In this document: positions 12,011-23,983 of the stretch, piece by piece
Numbering within the stretch: position 1 is the stretch's first letter
Layout: every line of letters starts with the position of its first letter
DNA from: Arachis hypogaea
Taxonomy: Eukaryota; Streptophyta; Magnoliopsida; Fabales; Fabaceae
DNA length: 64,000 nt
Reading direction: 5' to 3'
NCBI RefSeq assembly: GCF_003086295.3
Contig: NC_092040.1
Location: 3,286,001 to 3,350,000, forward strand
Translations under genes and position numbers: made by a program
The notes under the pieces: model-generated
Told to the model about the DNA's origin: nothing
Database searches by the model: none
The model's input: the letters and a program-made list of their open reading frames with translations, nothing else

Positions 12011-12485
12011 TGTTAAGAGTTACTATAAATGAATACCTTTAATAATTTCAGAAAGTAAAGTTGCGAATGGTGCAAATATAGATATCACACTAAATAAATA
12101 AACTTGAATTCAAACTTTTATATTTATGATGAGAGGGAGAAGAAACCGGACCAGGTAAAGCCTAGTTGGATAATTATGAATGAGAAGATATATAATTAAA
12201 CGACAAATTAAATGGATGCAAAAGTCCTTTGAAACACGACAATAATTGATATTTGATAGATATATTATTATTAGGATTTTGTTAGCTAGATAATAATTTT
12301 TGTGAATAATGTGAACAATAAATTTTAAAATTGGTTTAATAAAATAAAAATATACTTTATTTCTAAATTTAGGACCTAAATTTTAATATTAACATAATTA
12401 TCTGCACATCTAATAAATTAAACATTTAATATATCTATTATTCATATTATTTAGTATTTTTATTATCTAGCTATAGTTATTTTTC

Positions 12486-12487
<2 letters not shown>

Positions 12488-12523
<36 letters not shown>
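12488..12523. repeat. (ATT)n microsatellite
   Basis: About twelve uninterrupted TAT/ATT trinucleotide units. Confidence 0.9.
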
Positions 12524-12524
<1 letters not shown>

Positions 12525-12729
12525 GGGTTTAGTAATAAGACACAACCAAGTCGTCATCATCGCTTGCAATAATTTTGATACATGCATGTAATCCTATTTA
12601 TTTGTAGCCTTACTAGTTCTTTTTTTTTTTTTCAGTAATTCGAATGCGATTGATTTGTAGTTTGCTAATATTCAAGACCAATTAATAAATTAGAAAAAAT
12701 TGCATTCAAATCTATATTTTGGAATACAT

Positions 12730-12731
<2 letters not shown>

Positions 12732-12773
<42 letters not shown>
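12732..12773. repeat. (TA)n microsatellite
   Basis: About 21 TA units between unique flanks. Confidence 0.9.
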
Positions 12774-12776
<3 letters not shown>

Positions 12777-14233
12777 AAGGAAATAAATTAAATAATTTAT
12801 GTTGATTATTTATTTTGCATTCATTACATTAATAAAATAGTATTTCTGATTTTTTCATATCAACCACACAAATGTACATCTTCGTTCCAATCCAGGCAGG
12901 ATCATGTGTTGGGGGATAATATTTTCATTTTTTTAAATGTTATATTAAAGGCTTAATAGAAGAATCTGATTATGACAGATACAAATTTTATTAACTTAGA
13001 TTCGAATAATTTTTTTATATCCGGTGCGCATTTCATTAATTCATCGTTGAGTCATTTTATATTATCTTGATAATCAAATTTATCAAATTTTAAAAAATTG
13101 GATATCAATACATAACATTATTATAATATATCTATGTAATCTAATGGTCATATTATTTATATTTTTTAAATTATAACATATATATAAATTAATTTTAGAT
13201 TTTAATAATTTTTATTACGAAAAAATTATACATCCATGTATTTTTTACATGGTTGTTAACCAAGTAATTTCCTCCACACGTGCATCTCCCACCCCTCACT
13301 CGTTTGCCATACACGCGCTACATATAACGTGCTGCAACCTAAAGCTTTGCTCAACGTAAACCTTCTTCTGCAACTTCTTCTTTTCTGCTCGCGTTCTTCC
13401 TTATTGATCTGCATTGTCTTCGTCGTTCTCCTCTGGTCGCGCTCATCTTCTCGTTTTTTTTATTTCGATCTGGTTAATTACGTTGCATTTATCTTCTTCT
13501 TATTCTTCTTCATTTTCTTTTTCGATCTGCACTTCTGAATCGAAACAATAAATGACTCAACTTTAAATCAGGAGAGCGATTTGGATTACTCTTCTGAAGC
13601 GAGTCAAACTGACAAAGTTTGGATTATTCAATTTTGAATCGAATTGAATGGAATGCAATTGCTAATTTGAATTGAATTAAATGGACAGAGATGTACTGAA
13701 TTGAATTGAATTGAATTGATAATATGTAAATTGTAGGCAGAATTATTTGAATTTAATTTTATATAATAGATTATATTTCGTTCACTTAATATTATACAAT
13801 TATTTTACCATGAGTACGATTTTTTTGGTATTGAAACAAGTTGGTTACATGATTACAAATGATTGATTGAATTGATAATAATTAATAGTATGGATCTTTC
13901 ACTTAGTATAAATAAAATTTAATGCCACTGCTGGGGCTTGGAGATTGTTTTCGAAATGCACGTGACAGGCAGCTTGTTAAGTTGAGCCAGTTTGTTTCTT
14001 CAACCCATTTTAATAGTTGGTTGGATTTTTTTTTTTATAATGAACAATTTGATAAAATAAAAATAAGAATTTAACCATCTTAAAAAAAGATAATAAAATT
14101 CAAACGCGATAAAAATTATAAATTCAACATTAACTAATATTTCATTTCATTACTCTATCAATTTTTTTATTTTAAAATTTCTTATTTTAGTAGACTAAAT
14201 ATTAGTAGTTGCTAAAAAATCATAATTATTTTG
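12774..14233. other. Intergenic DNA, possible repeat, no gene
   Basis: No supported gene. A CT-rich region at about 13320-13540, followed by GAATTGAATT-type simple repeats to about 13720, looks like a dispersed non-autonomous element. Its 69-codon open frame is low-complexity Leu/Phe/Ser-rich, and I do not treat it as a gene. I could not define its ends. Confidence 0.45.
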
Positions 14234-14238
14234 TTAAA

Positions 14239-14632
14239 TGTGAAATTTTGTTGTTGGAGAGATTTGGGCTCTCATCAATCTCTGTCAGGTGAGTCTAAAG
14301 ATGAAGGCTGAAGAACTTGAAGAAGAGAGTGAGAAAGAGAGATGAACAGAGGAAAAAGGTGCAAGTGAAGAAGAAGCTATTAGTGAATTGGAATTTGGAG
14401 AATTGGAATCTGTAGAAGGAGAGATTGGAGAAGATGAGAAAGGGATTTGGCGAAGATGAAAGTCGTGTTCATTCATCATCTGTTTCTGCATTACATGCTT
14501 ATCTTTATATAGTTACACAAGAGCTAACTAACTTAATCTGCCTAACTAACTTTGCTAGCTGGCAACTCTAACTGACTAATACTAACAGCAGCAATTAACT
14601 AACTAATTCTAAGTCTGTTATATCAGGTTACA
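14239..14632 (-). repeat. 3' LTR of the copia element
   Basis: 394-bp terminal repeat. On the minus strand it starts TGTAACCTGATATAA and ends AATTTCACA. The pol stop codon (14623-14625) lies just inside it. It matches 21790-22187 with about 40 to 50 differences by eye. Confidence 0.88.
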
Positions 14633-15861
14633 GCCTCCCTCAAACTAGGACTATGAATATCCAAAAGGCCTAGTTTGGAAATGTTGCTTGAGAAGGGACC
14701 ATGGGCTAAGGCCTTGGTAAGGAAGTCAGCCAACTGGTTCAATGAAAAAACTGGCATGAGGTGTGTGAGACCTGAGAGATGTTGGTTTCGAGCAGTGTGG
14801 CAATCAACTTCGATGTGCTTAGTTCTCTCGTGGAAGATAGGATTAGTGGCTATGTGGATGGCTGATCTATTGTCGCAGAAAAGTGTGATGGGCTCTGTCA
14901 GTGGCATTCCCAAATCATTCATGATGTAAGATAGCCATTGAGCTTGGCATGTTGTCAAGGCCAGAGCTCTGTACTCAGCTTCTGAGGACGACATCGCAAT
15001 AGTGTTCTGTTTCTCGCTTTTCCAACTAATGAGTGACTTTTCAATGTAGAAGCAATGTCCAGTGATGAATTTTCTGGAATCTACACATGTTGCCCAGTCT
15101 GCATCCGAGAACCTTATGAGTTTAAGATCATTGGCAGCCAAGAAGAACAGACCAACTGAGGGACATCCTTTTAAGTACCGCAGCACCCTGTGAGCAGCTT
15201 GCAGGTGTACATCTGTGGGACAATCAATAAACTGACTAAGTCTTCCCATTGTGTAAGCTAAATCTGGCCTTGTGTTGGTCAGGTACAAGAGCCTGCCAAC
15301 TAGTTGTCTGTATGGGGCTCGATCCTCTAATGCATTACCGCTTTCCCTTGACAATTTTGATGCAGAAGTATAATCTATTGGAGTGCTAGCTGTCTTGCAC
15401 TCTAAGAAGCCGAAGTCTTTGAGGATGTCTAAGGCATACTTGCATTGACAAAGATGGATCCCTTTTGACGAGTGGGCCACTTCCATGCCTAGGAAGTACT
15501 TCAAGTCCCCCAAATCTTTGATTTTGAATTTTTGATCTGGTAGCTGCTTGATTGAATCAATCTCAGCAAGGTCATTGTCTGTCAAGACCAAGTCATCCAC
15601 GTAAACCATGATGATTGTAACCCCCTGAACTGTAATTTTGGTGTACAAAGAATGATCTGATTTTGATTTGGAGAAATCAATCGAGCTCAATATTTCAGTC
15701 AATTTCAAATTCCACTGTCTACTAGCTTGTCGCAGGCTGTAGAGCAATTTTCGCAATTTACACACTGAGTTTGCTGCCAGTTCAGATTGTTGAACCCCTG
15801 GCGGAAGCCTCATATAGACCTCTTCATGTAGGTCACCGTGCAAGAAAGCAGTATTCACATC
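14623..15861 (-). pseudogene. Copia pol: RT C-terminal half and RNase H
   Basis: An open frame of about 410 codons encodes the palm of a copia reverse transcriptase (NTAFLHGDLHEEVYM, then YVDDLVLT) and RNase H (SDADWATCVDSRKFITGHCF, SSSEAEYRAL, ADFLTKAL near the end). Upstream it is separated by a single in-frame TAG (15862-15864, where relatives usually have Gln before LDVN) from the preceding RT segment. It has no true ATG. This is the best-preserved part of the element, but not an independent gene. Confidence 0.85.
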
Positions 15862-15864
15862 TAG

Positions 15865-16575
15865 CTACTTGATATGCCATTGTTTTGCAGCCGCCAAGGC
15901 CAAAACCACTCTCAAAGTTGACATTCGAACCACTTGACTGAATGTATCAATGAAGTCAACACCTTCAATTTGTGTGAAACCCTTTGCAACCAACCTGGCT
16001 TTGTATCTTTCGATGGTTCCGTCAGGGAGGAATTTAATCCTGAACACCCACTTGCATCCTATAGCTTTCTTGCCATGAGGGAGTGTTGTGATTTGCCAAG
16101 TTTGATTTTTTTTCAAAGCCTCAAGTTCGCTTTGTATAGCTTCTTTCCAGCAACGATGAGTAGCATCTTTCTCATAGTTACTAGGTACAACGTTTGCAGA
16201 AACAGCCAAAGAAAAAACCTTGTGTTTTGGATTGAGTGCATCATAGGAAATATGCTGCGAAATAGGGTACCTGCAAAGAGGATGAGTGGAACTAGAAACT
16301 GAATTGTTCACTTTACAATGATAGTCTTTGAGATAGGCTGGTAACCTTTTAATTCTGGTAGATTTTCTAAGTTCAAGTGGCTGTGGATTTTGATGTGATG
16401 TATGTGATGTAAGATTTTCTGTTTGTCCAACAGTGTGTGCTGAATGTACAGGTTCATTTATGGTGTCATCAAAAAATTTGGAATACAAATTTGATGTGAA
16501 GATTTTGATAGTTTTGATGATGTGTAAGTGGAACATGAGTTTGAGGCATGTGTGGTTGATGCAAACTAGGAGCAA
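15865..16575 (-). pseudogene. Copia pol: RT N-terminal segment
   Basis: The frame contains the copia RT start: WKEAIQSELEALKKNQTW, KAIGCKWVFRIKFLPDGTIE and RYKARLVAKGFTQIEGVDF, preceded by a Ser/His-rich linker. It is in the same frame as the downstream RT half, separated by one TAG. It belongs to the decayed polyprotein. Confidence 0.85.
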
Positions 16576-16580
16576 ATGAG

Positions 16581-17233
16581 TCAGTGTAGTGAGAATGGAT
16601 CAAAATTATAATTTTGCTGTGAAATTTTATTATAATTGTGCAGATCAGAATCATCATAGGCACAATATGAAAAGTGATTTTCATAGAAAATGACATCTCT
16701 AGATGTGAAAATTCTTTTGGTTTTCACATCAATAAGTGTGAATCCTTTTGTTCCTTCTTTAAAATCGAGAAAAGCACATTTGTGTGCTCTCGCGTCCAAT
16801 TTAGTTCTTCCATTTGTAAGAGTTGATGTATAGGCGAGACACCAAAAAACCTTTAAATTGGACAGATTAGGTATTTGGTTGAAAAAAAGTTCAAAAGGTG
16901 ATTTGTCGTTGAGAAATTGGCTTGGCAATATATTGATGATATGCACAGCATGCTTTACAGTAAAATTCCAAAAATATTTAGGCATAGATGAGTGGAATAG
17001 CAATGCTCTAGCCACCCCAAAATGTGTTAGTATTTTCTCTCCACTATCTCATTTTGTTGTGAAGTTTTAACACATGAAGTGTGGTGCATAATGCCTTGGG
17101 ATGCATAAAATGATTGTATAGTAAACTCAGGACCATTGTCAGTTCTTAGGCACTTGACAGTGTGATTGAATTGAGTTTGAACAAATTTTATAAAGGTTTT
17201 AACCAAATCTGAGATTTCTGACTTTGCTTTCAT
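16581..17233 (-). pseudogene. Copia integrase fragments
   Basis: Two overlapping-frame pieces. 17233-17027 holds part of the catalytic core (LRTDNGPEF with the second catalytic Asp, then a sequence ending in QQNEIVERKY with the Glu). 17015-16581 holds the C-terminal part (MPKYFWNFTVKHAVHIIN, SPFELFF, RDVIFYE). A frameshift separates them, so no active integrase is possible. Confidence 0.8.
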
Positions 17234-18765
17234 ACAAAAAATTCAGGTGTATTTACTTTTATCATTAACTATAGTAAAAAAATATTTGTGAGTATTAATA
17301 GAGGGGACTGAAATTGGTCCCCAGATATCAAAATGCAGCAAATCAAAACAAGCATTAGATTCAGAATTGCTATAAGAGAAAGGTAAGCATTTTTGTTTTG
17401 CTAAATGACATGAGTTACATGGGTTTATTTACTTATTACAATCAATGAAGGGATGAGTTTTGTGCATTACATGCAATCTATTCTGAGGGATATGACCTAA
17501 TCTAGAATGTCAAAGTGCATTTATTTGAACGGATAATGCAGTGCAAGTTGCAGTGCTATTATTGGTGGAAAGTGCTGCTGTGAAAGTGAGCGACAGTTTT
17601 GCTGAATTATGCAGGCTATGATTATTGTGTGTTTCAGAAACATAATTAAAAGGTTGTCTATTCATTGTATAGAGACCGTCAGCACATTTAGCTACTCCAA
17701 TCCTCTTCAAAGTAGCTTGGTCCTGAATCTCACAAATTTAATCATCAATTAATATTTGACACTTCAATCCATGAGTCAATTTTGAAACAGAAATCAATTT
17801 GAATTCAAAAGTTGGAATGAATAGCACATTTGAAACAAATAATTGATTAGAAAATCTAATGGTGCCAATGATGCTACTTGTCGTGTGGCTGCCATCACGC
17901 ATTCTAACAATTATAGGTTTTACTTAGTAGTGTGAATAATAATCATTTATGTCAAAAGTGACATCATCAGTGGCTCCTGTGTCTATGACCTAGAGGAGGA
18001 ATTTTGCAGTAACAAAGGATGAAATATTACTACTGTATTTTAAAACAACAATTTTACTTTGATTCATGGGAGTAGCATTTGGAGGGTGTTGAACCTAGGT
18101 TGTGACTTGAGGTTGCTGTTGAGTTTCTTGTCCTTTGAGAAATTTGATAATTGTTTACTTTTGGAGTGAATTGAGATCATAACTTGGCTCCTCACTAGCT
18201 TTCTTATGGCAATTGCCTAGACTAACTTGGTTGAGATCATCATTTATCTTATCAGCATGTGGTTTAGCAGTGGTGAAATTGATGCTGCTAGTTTGTTGTT
18301 GCCTTAGATGGGGTGGCAAGCGATGCTTTTTGTAGCATGTATCAATGGTATGACCTGATTTGTCACAAAATGTGCATTGTATTTTGGTGCCTTTACCTCT
18401 ACCATTGCCTTGGCATCTTCCTCAGTCTCTGTCTCTCCCTCTATTTATGTCATCAGTTGGTTGATAAGGAGATATTGCTTTGTTGAATAAGATCTTTGAA
18501 TCTTGACAATCATTAAATTGTCTTTTCTGTTGTGTTAACATGGAGAGGCAGTGTCTATATCAGGCATGGGAATCATCAACATTAGTTGTGATCTAACAGC
18601 AGTATACTAGTCATTGAGACCTCTTAAAAATCTTGTTGTGTAATCCTCTATTCTAAATTCTCGCATCACATTCAGTCCACATGTGCACGATTGTTCATAA
18701 TGAGTGCACTCTGGAATTGGCCTGAAAATTGTCCAAGTCTTTCCAAATTGATTGTAGCTTCGTGT
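17234..18765 (-). pseudogene. Copia gag C-terminus, protease and pre-integrase remnants
   Basis: Minus-strand fragments in order: a gag UBN2-like tail near 18765-18540; a CX2CX4HX4C zinc knuckle near 18330-18390 (CTFCDKSGHTIDTC); a protease active site near 17950-17995 (VIDTGATDDV, catalytic DTG); and a GAG-pre-integrase-like part at 17710-17510. Stops and shifts are frequent. Confidence 0.7.
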
Positions 18766-21074
18766 TGTAACATCCAACTTTTTGAATCAAGTCATTTTTT
18801 TAATAACTAATTAATTAATTAAAATGGTAATGATTTAATATTTGAATTTAAAATTTAAATATATGAAAGCACTAGTGGTAGTAAATCTCTAACCGACAGT
18901 AAACAACCTTTTAAAACATAGTCATAACTAATTCTACATTTATTATATTTGAATGATATTTTGTTATATGAAAAGATAAGAATACTAGCTCTATTCCTTA
19001 AGTCCAGTATAAAATCAAATTCAAATTAAATTAGGTAGATAAATTGGTTACAAGTTCATAGTAGAAAATCGCACTCTTATCAGCCAGTCTGATATATTAA
19101 CAGTATTTCGAGAATATCTCAAGTTGTGATTATTCGATTGACTTTGTTTAAGATTCGTTTTAAAACTAATTCAATTCTCTATAAATTTGTCTCTAATAGC
19201 TATTTCCAAATTTTAAACATAGAAAAAGTTATAGAGCTCACAAAGTGACAATTCAGATTGAAGATTTCACCTAAATGCCTCCTAACATAATCTGCACAAA
19301 CCTGAGAGGTATTTGATCCTTCCTTTCTCATTCTATTCCCTTTTTCTATAAAAAACATTCTAGTATACACAAAGTCTAGCTATGAAACAAGTCTATCTTC
19401 ACTAACAAATCGCATCTATTTGCATCAGAACACCTATCGAAACTTTACTCGAGGTAGGGGATTTTATGCTAATTTTTATATGTCATATGTTAATTATTTT
19501 GGATATAGATGTTAGCATTTCATGTCATGATATAATGTCTCTTTCCTTCATACGCATTATGCATTATAATAACAATCTTATGTGCATTAAAGGACTGAGG
19601 GAATGATCCTTCGGTAAGGGAAGGTGACCCCCAAAAACAAGATAATCGAGATGATCCTTCGGTAAGGGAAGGCGATCGAATCGAGATGATCCTTCGATAA
19701 GGGAAGGTGATCGGCAAACTTTTGGGAACCTTCGGTAAGGGAAGGTGACTCCCATCAATTTTATATAATAAGATATCTTTGTTGATATAACTGTTTTCTT
19801 GTGTATGTCTAAATAACCTTGATTGTAAATTGAACTGAGAAAATGATCCTTCGGTAAGGGAAGATGACCCCTAAAGACAAGATATCGATATGATCCTTCG
19901 GTAAGGGAAGGTAATCGGTCGAGATGATCCTTCGGTAAGGGAAGGTGATCGACAAAACGTTTAGGATAAGAACCTTCGGTAAGGGAAGGGGACTCCCACT
20001 TTTTATACCGGTTTGAACTCAATACCTTCCAGAAAAGCTACGAAAAAAAGTAATGAAAAGTGCAATGAAAAGTGTGATCAAGATTGTTCTTCTTTTATCC
20101 TTTTTTTAATTTATGATTATATTTATTATTTCATCCAAAGATCCTTCTTTATCCAAAGTTCCTTTTTGTATGATGTATGATATTGTTTAAGATCTTTATT
20201 TTATTCAGATATATTCTGTTTGACTTATATATGAGAATGTTACTATTTTTTTCTTATTTATTATTTATTTTGCCTTGCTTTATGGTCTATGAGAACATCA
20301 TACCAAGGTTCACGAGTTTACATTTATATGTTTTAACGCTATAGGCATTTTGTATGCATCAGACATGTCATAGCATAAGTAAATGAGAAGCATCTAAAAG
20401 TCACACCACTCCGACTAACAAAGACTTTTGAAAATAATAATTGAATAACATTGCATTATCACTGTTTTTATTTTAAAACTCGGAGTGGCTGGGGATGGAT
20501 ACGACGACACCATATAGATAAGCTACTGAGAAACTTTTGTTTCTCACCCCTCTCTCCGTACCATCTTCAGGAACGATGCAGTACAAAGCAATACATTGCT
20601 CAGTTGAGGTGAAAAGACAAGTGCACTAGTGGGAGCAAGCTATCGAGAACGTAGATACAAAACATTAAGCGTTTACCTTAAGAAGGAAGAATATGCGATT
20701 GTTTTAGCCATAATTATACAAATTAAGAAAGTTAGGACTTTTGTGTGTCTTGTCTTATTGAGTGATTACAATTGTAGCTATCATGTTTCTTGTTATGATT
20801 ATTTGGCATGAGTAAAACTTGTCATTGTTGTGTCTTCATAGTTTAGCACGCCCGTTTTTTCATGTTAGAATTTTCAGATCTACTTATATATTTCAACTAG
20901 TAACTATTCTAATAAAAACTAGTTATTCAATATTTTTACAAATGTAAATTATTTTATAAAAAGAGTTCATATTTTATTTGTTTTAAAAGAAAAATTTCGC
21001 ATGGTTTTAAATATCAGTTACTAAATATAATCCAAATAAAGCTTAACCCAGTTTAAAAGCATTAGGGTGTTACA
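18766..21074 (-). mobile_element. Solo LTR (probably gypsy) nested in copia gag
   Basis: A 2309-bp insertion with ends TGTAACATCC and GGGTGTTACA, flanked by the 5-bp duplication CGTGT (18761-18765 and 21075-21079). The copia gag frame reads across the junction when it is removed. It has no coding domains, as expected of a solo LTR. The minus-strand reading begins TGTAACACCC, a common gypsy LTR start, so I assign minus with moderate confidence. Inside are eight copies of a 17-bp hairpin-like motif. Confidence 0.75.
19608..19989. repeat. Higher-order tandem repeat with hairpin motif CCTTCGGTAAGGGAAGG
   Basis: Eight copies of CCTTCGGTAAGGGAAGG (two with one mismatch) begin at 19608, 19656, 19691, 19729, 19848, 19895, 19929 and 19973. 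They form two blocks of four about 240 bp apart, with similar internal spacings (48/35/38 and 47/34/44). Each motif has complementary CCTTC/GAAGG arms. Minus-strand frames stay open across it (SPSLTEGS-type peptides), but this follows from the repeat and is not called a gene. Confidence 0.85.
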
Positions 21075-21113
21075 CGTGTAGTACGCAGTTATAGTGGCAT
21101 CTCCTTGCCTGAG

Positions 21114-21599
21114 TTAGAAGAGCTCTTCTTGTAATTCAGCAACTCTGAACTTGTCACCCTGATAGTACCTCCGTTTCAATTCTTTCCACAAGTCTGAGGC
21201 GTTGTTATTCCAAATTATACTTTCTGATATTTCTGGGCTAAGGGACACAGTTATCCATGACACTAGATTGGTGTTGCACTTCTCCCAAGCTTCAAATAGT
21301 GGATCGAGTTCGTCCGGTTTCACAATGGATCCATCGATAAATTTTAACTTGTTCTTTGATTTCAGAGCTAAAAGCATGCTTCGGCTCCACGAACTGTAAT
21401 TGTTTGCATTCAATTTAATAGGTATGAGAGGATTACCCGGACTTTCACTTGGATGGATGAAATAGAGGCTCACTGGATCTTGCATCAGATTCATAGTAGT
21501 TCTTGCCACATGAGCTTGAATCGCAGAGATCTGACTCAGAAAATTTGCAATTGATTGTTCGTCCATAAGAAAGGCTGGATTCGATTGATTAGTTATCAT
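21114..21599 (-). pseudogene. Copia gag N-terminal part
   Basis: The ATG at 21599 opens 161 codons resembling plant copia gag (UBN2/DUF4219 type): YFIHPSESPGNPLIPIKLNA, NNYSSWSRSMLLALKSKNK, SESIIWNNNASDLWKEL and KRRYYQGDKFRVAELQEEL. A stop at 21114 precedes the solo LTR, and the gag sense continues beyond it at 18765. The leader between the LTR (21789) and this ATG is about 190 bp. Confidence 0.8.
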
Positions 21600-21789
21600 T
21601 GTCGATTGAGGAATTGATATGGATTCAAGAAATTGAGAAATTGAAAAGAATTAGGTCTAACAACTTCAAAACGAACAACAAGAAAAAGAGGAAGGTAATC
21701 GTTGAATTTGGTTTGGTTTCAGGTTCAGATCTTTCACCCTCGGTCTCGTTGATCGGAGCTGCGATCTCTCCTCCATGCTCACTGCACCA

Positions 21790-22187
21790 TGTGAAATTTC
21801 GTGGTTGGAGAGATTTGGGCTCTCATCAATCTCTATCAGGTGAATCCAAAGGTGAAGGGTGAAGAACTTGCAAAAGGGAGTGAGAGAGAGAGATGAACAG
21901 AAGAGGAAGGTGCAAGTGAAGAAAAAGCTATTAGTGAATTAGAATTTGGAGAATTGGAATCCGCAGAAGGAGAGAATTGGAGAAGATGAGAAAGAGAAAT
22001 TTTGGCAAAGATAAAAGTTGTGTTCATTCATCATCTGTTTTTGCATTACATGCTTATCTTTATATAATTACACAAAAATTAATTAACTTAATCTATCTAA
22101 CTAACTTTACTAGCCGGCAACTCTAACTAATCAATACTAACAGTAGCAATTAACTAACTAATTCTAAGTCTATTATATCAGGTTAGA
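21790..22187 (-). repeat. 5' LTR of the copia element
   Basis: 398-bp terminal repeat. On the minus strand it ends TTTCACA and is followed by TGGTGCAGTGAGCATGG, where the primer-binding site should lie; I could not match this to a tRNA. Its outer end reads GA instead of CA in plus orientation. Confidence 0.85.
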
Positions 22188-22192
22188 TTAAA

Positions 22193-23720
22193 AGTACAAA
22201 AATAAGACATGCTAAATGATTTTTTTTAATTTTAGTTTGATTATTTGATTTCTTAAATGATATGAAAGATTAAATGCTAAAGTAATTAATAATTAAATAT
22301 TGATGTGGTAAAATATGTTAAGCTAAGTAAATATTAACCTGCAATGCATCACTTAATAGAGTAGATTAGTCAAAATAATCAAAATAAATATTTTTTAACT
22401 TTTAGTGTATATATACATATATATAAAAGAATAACACTAAAAACATAAATCCCTTATTGGATCAAAAATTTATCTAAGCTTATTTGTTTTCTGATTTTTT
22501 ATTTTGTATAAAAAAAACTATGTTATACTAGTTATAAATTAAAAGAGAATATGTAAATAAGTTTAATTTACATACACTTATGTATAAAAAAATTTACATA
22601 AATATTTAATTATATCATTAAAATTAATTAATTTTTAAATATATATGAATTTAATTATTGTATAATCATGGAAAATTATTTATACTATTAATATATTAAA
22701 ATTAAACTCAATTTTAATATGTATAAGATATATATTAACTTAAATAAGACATAAGCAAAAGATTTCTCATAGGTATATCGCAGAACCATATAGATTTGGA
22801 TGATTTACTCTCGGCCTTTAATTTTTGCAAGACTAACTATATCATATTTTCTTCATTTTATAGCTTTTGATTGGAAAACAAACTAAATTCAGTTCTCTTG
22901 AGTCTTCTTTCCCTTTCCAAATGGATTGTTCATAATTCAGTGATCGTGATTGATGATGCGATGAGGATATAAAGCAATAAATTAGAGCTTAAAAGGAATA
23001 CGATCCACGCACCTGGCTGCTGAACAAGCAATATTATCAAAACATTTAATAATAATAATAATATAGCTAGTAACTTCGATTTACCACGATCTAGTACTTA
23101 TGTAAATCGAATCATATAAATTCGAATTATATACTTGAACATCCAACGTTATATATATTATTAATTTTTTTAATATAGATCGAATCATATTGATTTAAAT
23201 TGTACAATATTCTAGTAAATCGAATTAAATTGTTTCGATTTACATAAAGTGAAGACAAATCGAAATAACTTATTTCGATTTACATAGAATTAGCACATGT
23301 ACATAATATATTTTATTATTTTATTTTAGGAGATTCATGTAATTTTATTTTTTAATTTATTTTTTTATGTGATTTGTCCTAATTAGAGATACGTAAATCT
23401 CTTTGTATCAAATTCAAATTATTGTAAGAGAGATTTATATGTTTTTTATTTACAAAAATAAAAAATTTATTTATAATTTAATTTTAATAAAAAATTTATT
23501 TATTTTCGTAATAAAAAATAGAAACTTATTTGTTTTTTTTTTTAATTTTAGGTGTGACATAATCGATAACAATAAGAAGCTTTAAATAAAATGTTTTTAA
23601 TAATACGTGAATAATGAAGTCGGTACACTAGATTTGAATATATATATACTCCATTAGTATATTCTGCCTTATAGCGAGTGATGATATATGTTTATATATG
23701 TAGGTAATGGAAAAGTATAG
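22193..23720. other. AT-rich intergenic DNA with TAAATCGAAT-type repeats
   Basis: No gene seen. At about 23080-23290 the motif TTCGATTTA/TAAATCGAA recurs in both orientations (for instance TAAATCGAATTAAATTG followed by TTTCGATTTACA), suggesting a palindromic non-autonomous element whose ends I cannot set. Confidence 0.45.
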
Positions 23721-23983
23721 GGTACCAATATATTATCTGCTAACTTCTGCCAACTCTTATTTATATTTGTGTTTCATGAAAGTGTGTTCGTAGATGTGTC
23801 TAATAATTAATATATTTTAAATACATATATAAAGAGACACATCCAGAAAATATATCTATAAAGACACTTCTATTAAACACAATTATAAAAAAGACATTTT
23901 TATTAGACACATCCATGAACACACTTTCATGAAACACAATTATATAAGAGTTGGCAGAAGTTGGCAGATATGCTGTTGGTAAC
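23721..23983. mobile_element. MITE with long terminal inverted repeats
   Basis: The left arm begins GGTACCAATATATTATCTGC and the right arm reads as its imperfect inverse complement (ending GATATGCTGTTGGTAAC). The arms share CAACTTCTGCCAACTCTTAT, TGTGTTTCATGAAAGTGTG and GATGTGTCTAATAA, about 85 bp each with few mismatches, around a central region near 23830. No clear target duplication was found. It is a non-coding, palindromic DNA-transposon derivative. Confidence 0.75.

Larger units (their letters stand above)
14239..22187 (-). mobile_element. Ty1/copia retrotransposon, degenerate, with nested solo LTR
   Basis: The LTRs are 14239-14632 (394 bp) and 21790-22187 (398 bp), both starting TGTGAAATTT in plus orientation. 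The left ends in CA and the right in a mutated GA. A 5-bp duplication TTAAA flanks the element (14234-14238 and 22188-22192). Gag and pol run on the minus strand in copia order: gag, zinc knuckle, protease, integrase, RT, RNase H. The LTRs differ at roughly one position in ten by eye, so the insertion is old, and the frames carry many stops. A 2309-bp solo LTR interrupts gag. A polypurine tract, minus-strand GAGGGAGGC, abuts the left (3') LTR. Confidence 0.9.

Noticed and set aside
13329..13538. 69-codon Leu/Phe-rich frame resembling a membrane peptide
   Set aside because: The CT-rich low-complexity DNA of a likely dispersed repeat explains the hydrophobic composition.
19520..20022. Minus-strand frames of 152 and 65 codons with SPSLTEGS/LPLPKDH repeats
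   Set aside because: The peptides follow directly from the hairpin repeat and lie in a solo LTR. There is no start context, domain or other coding sign.
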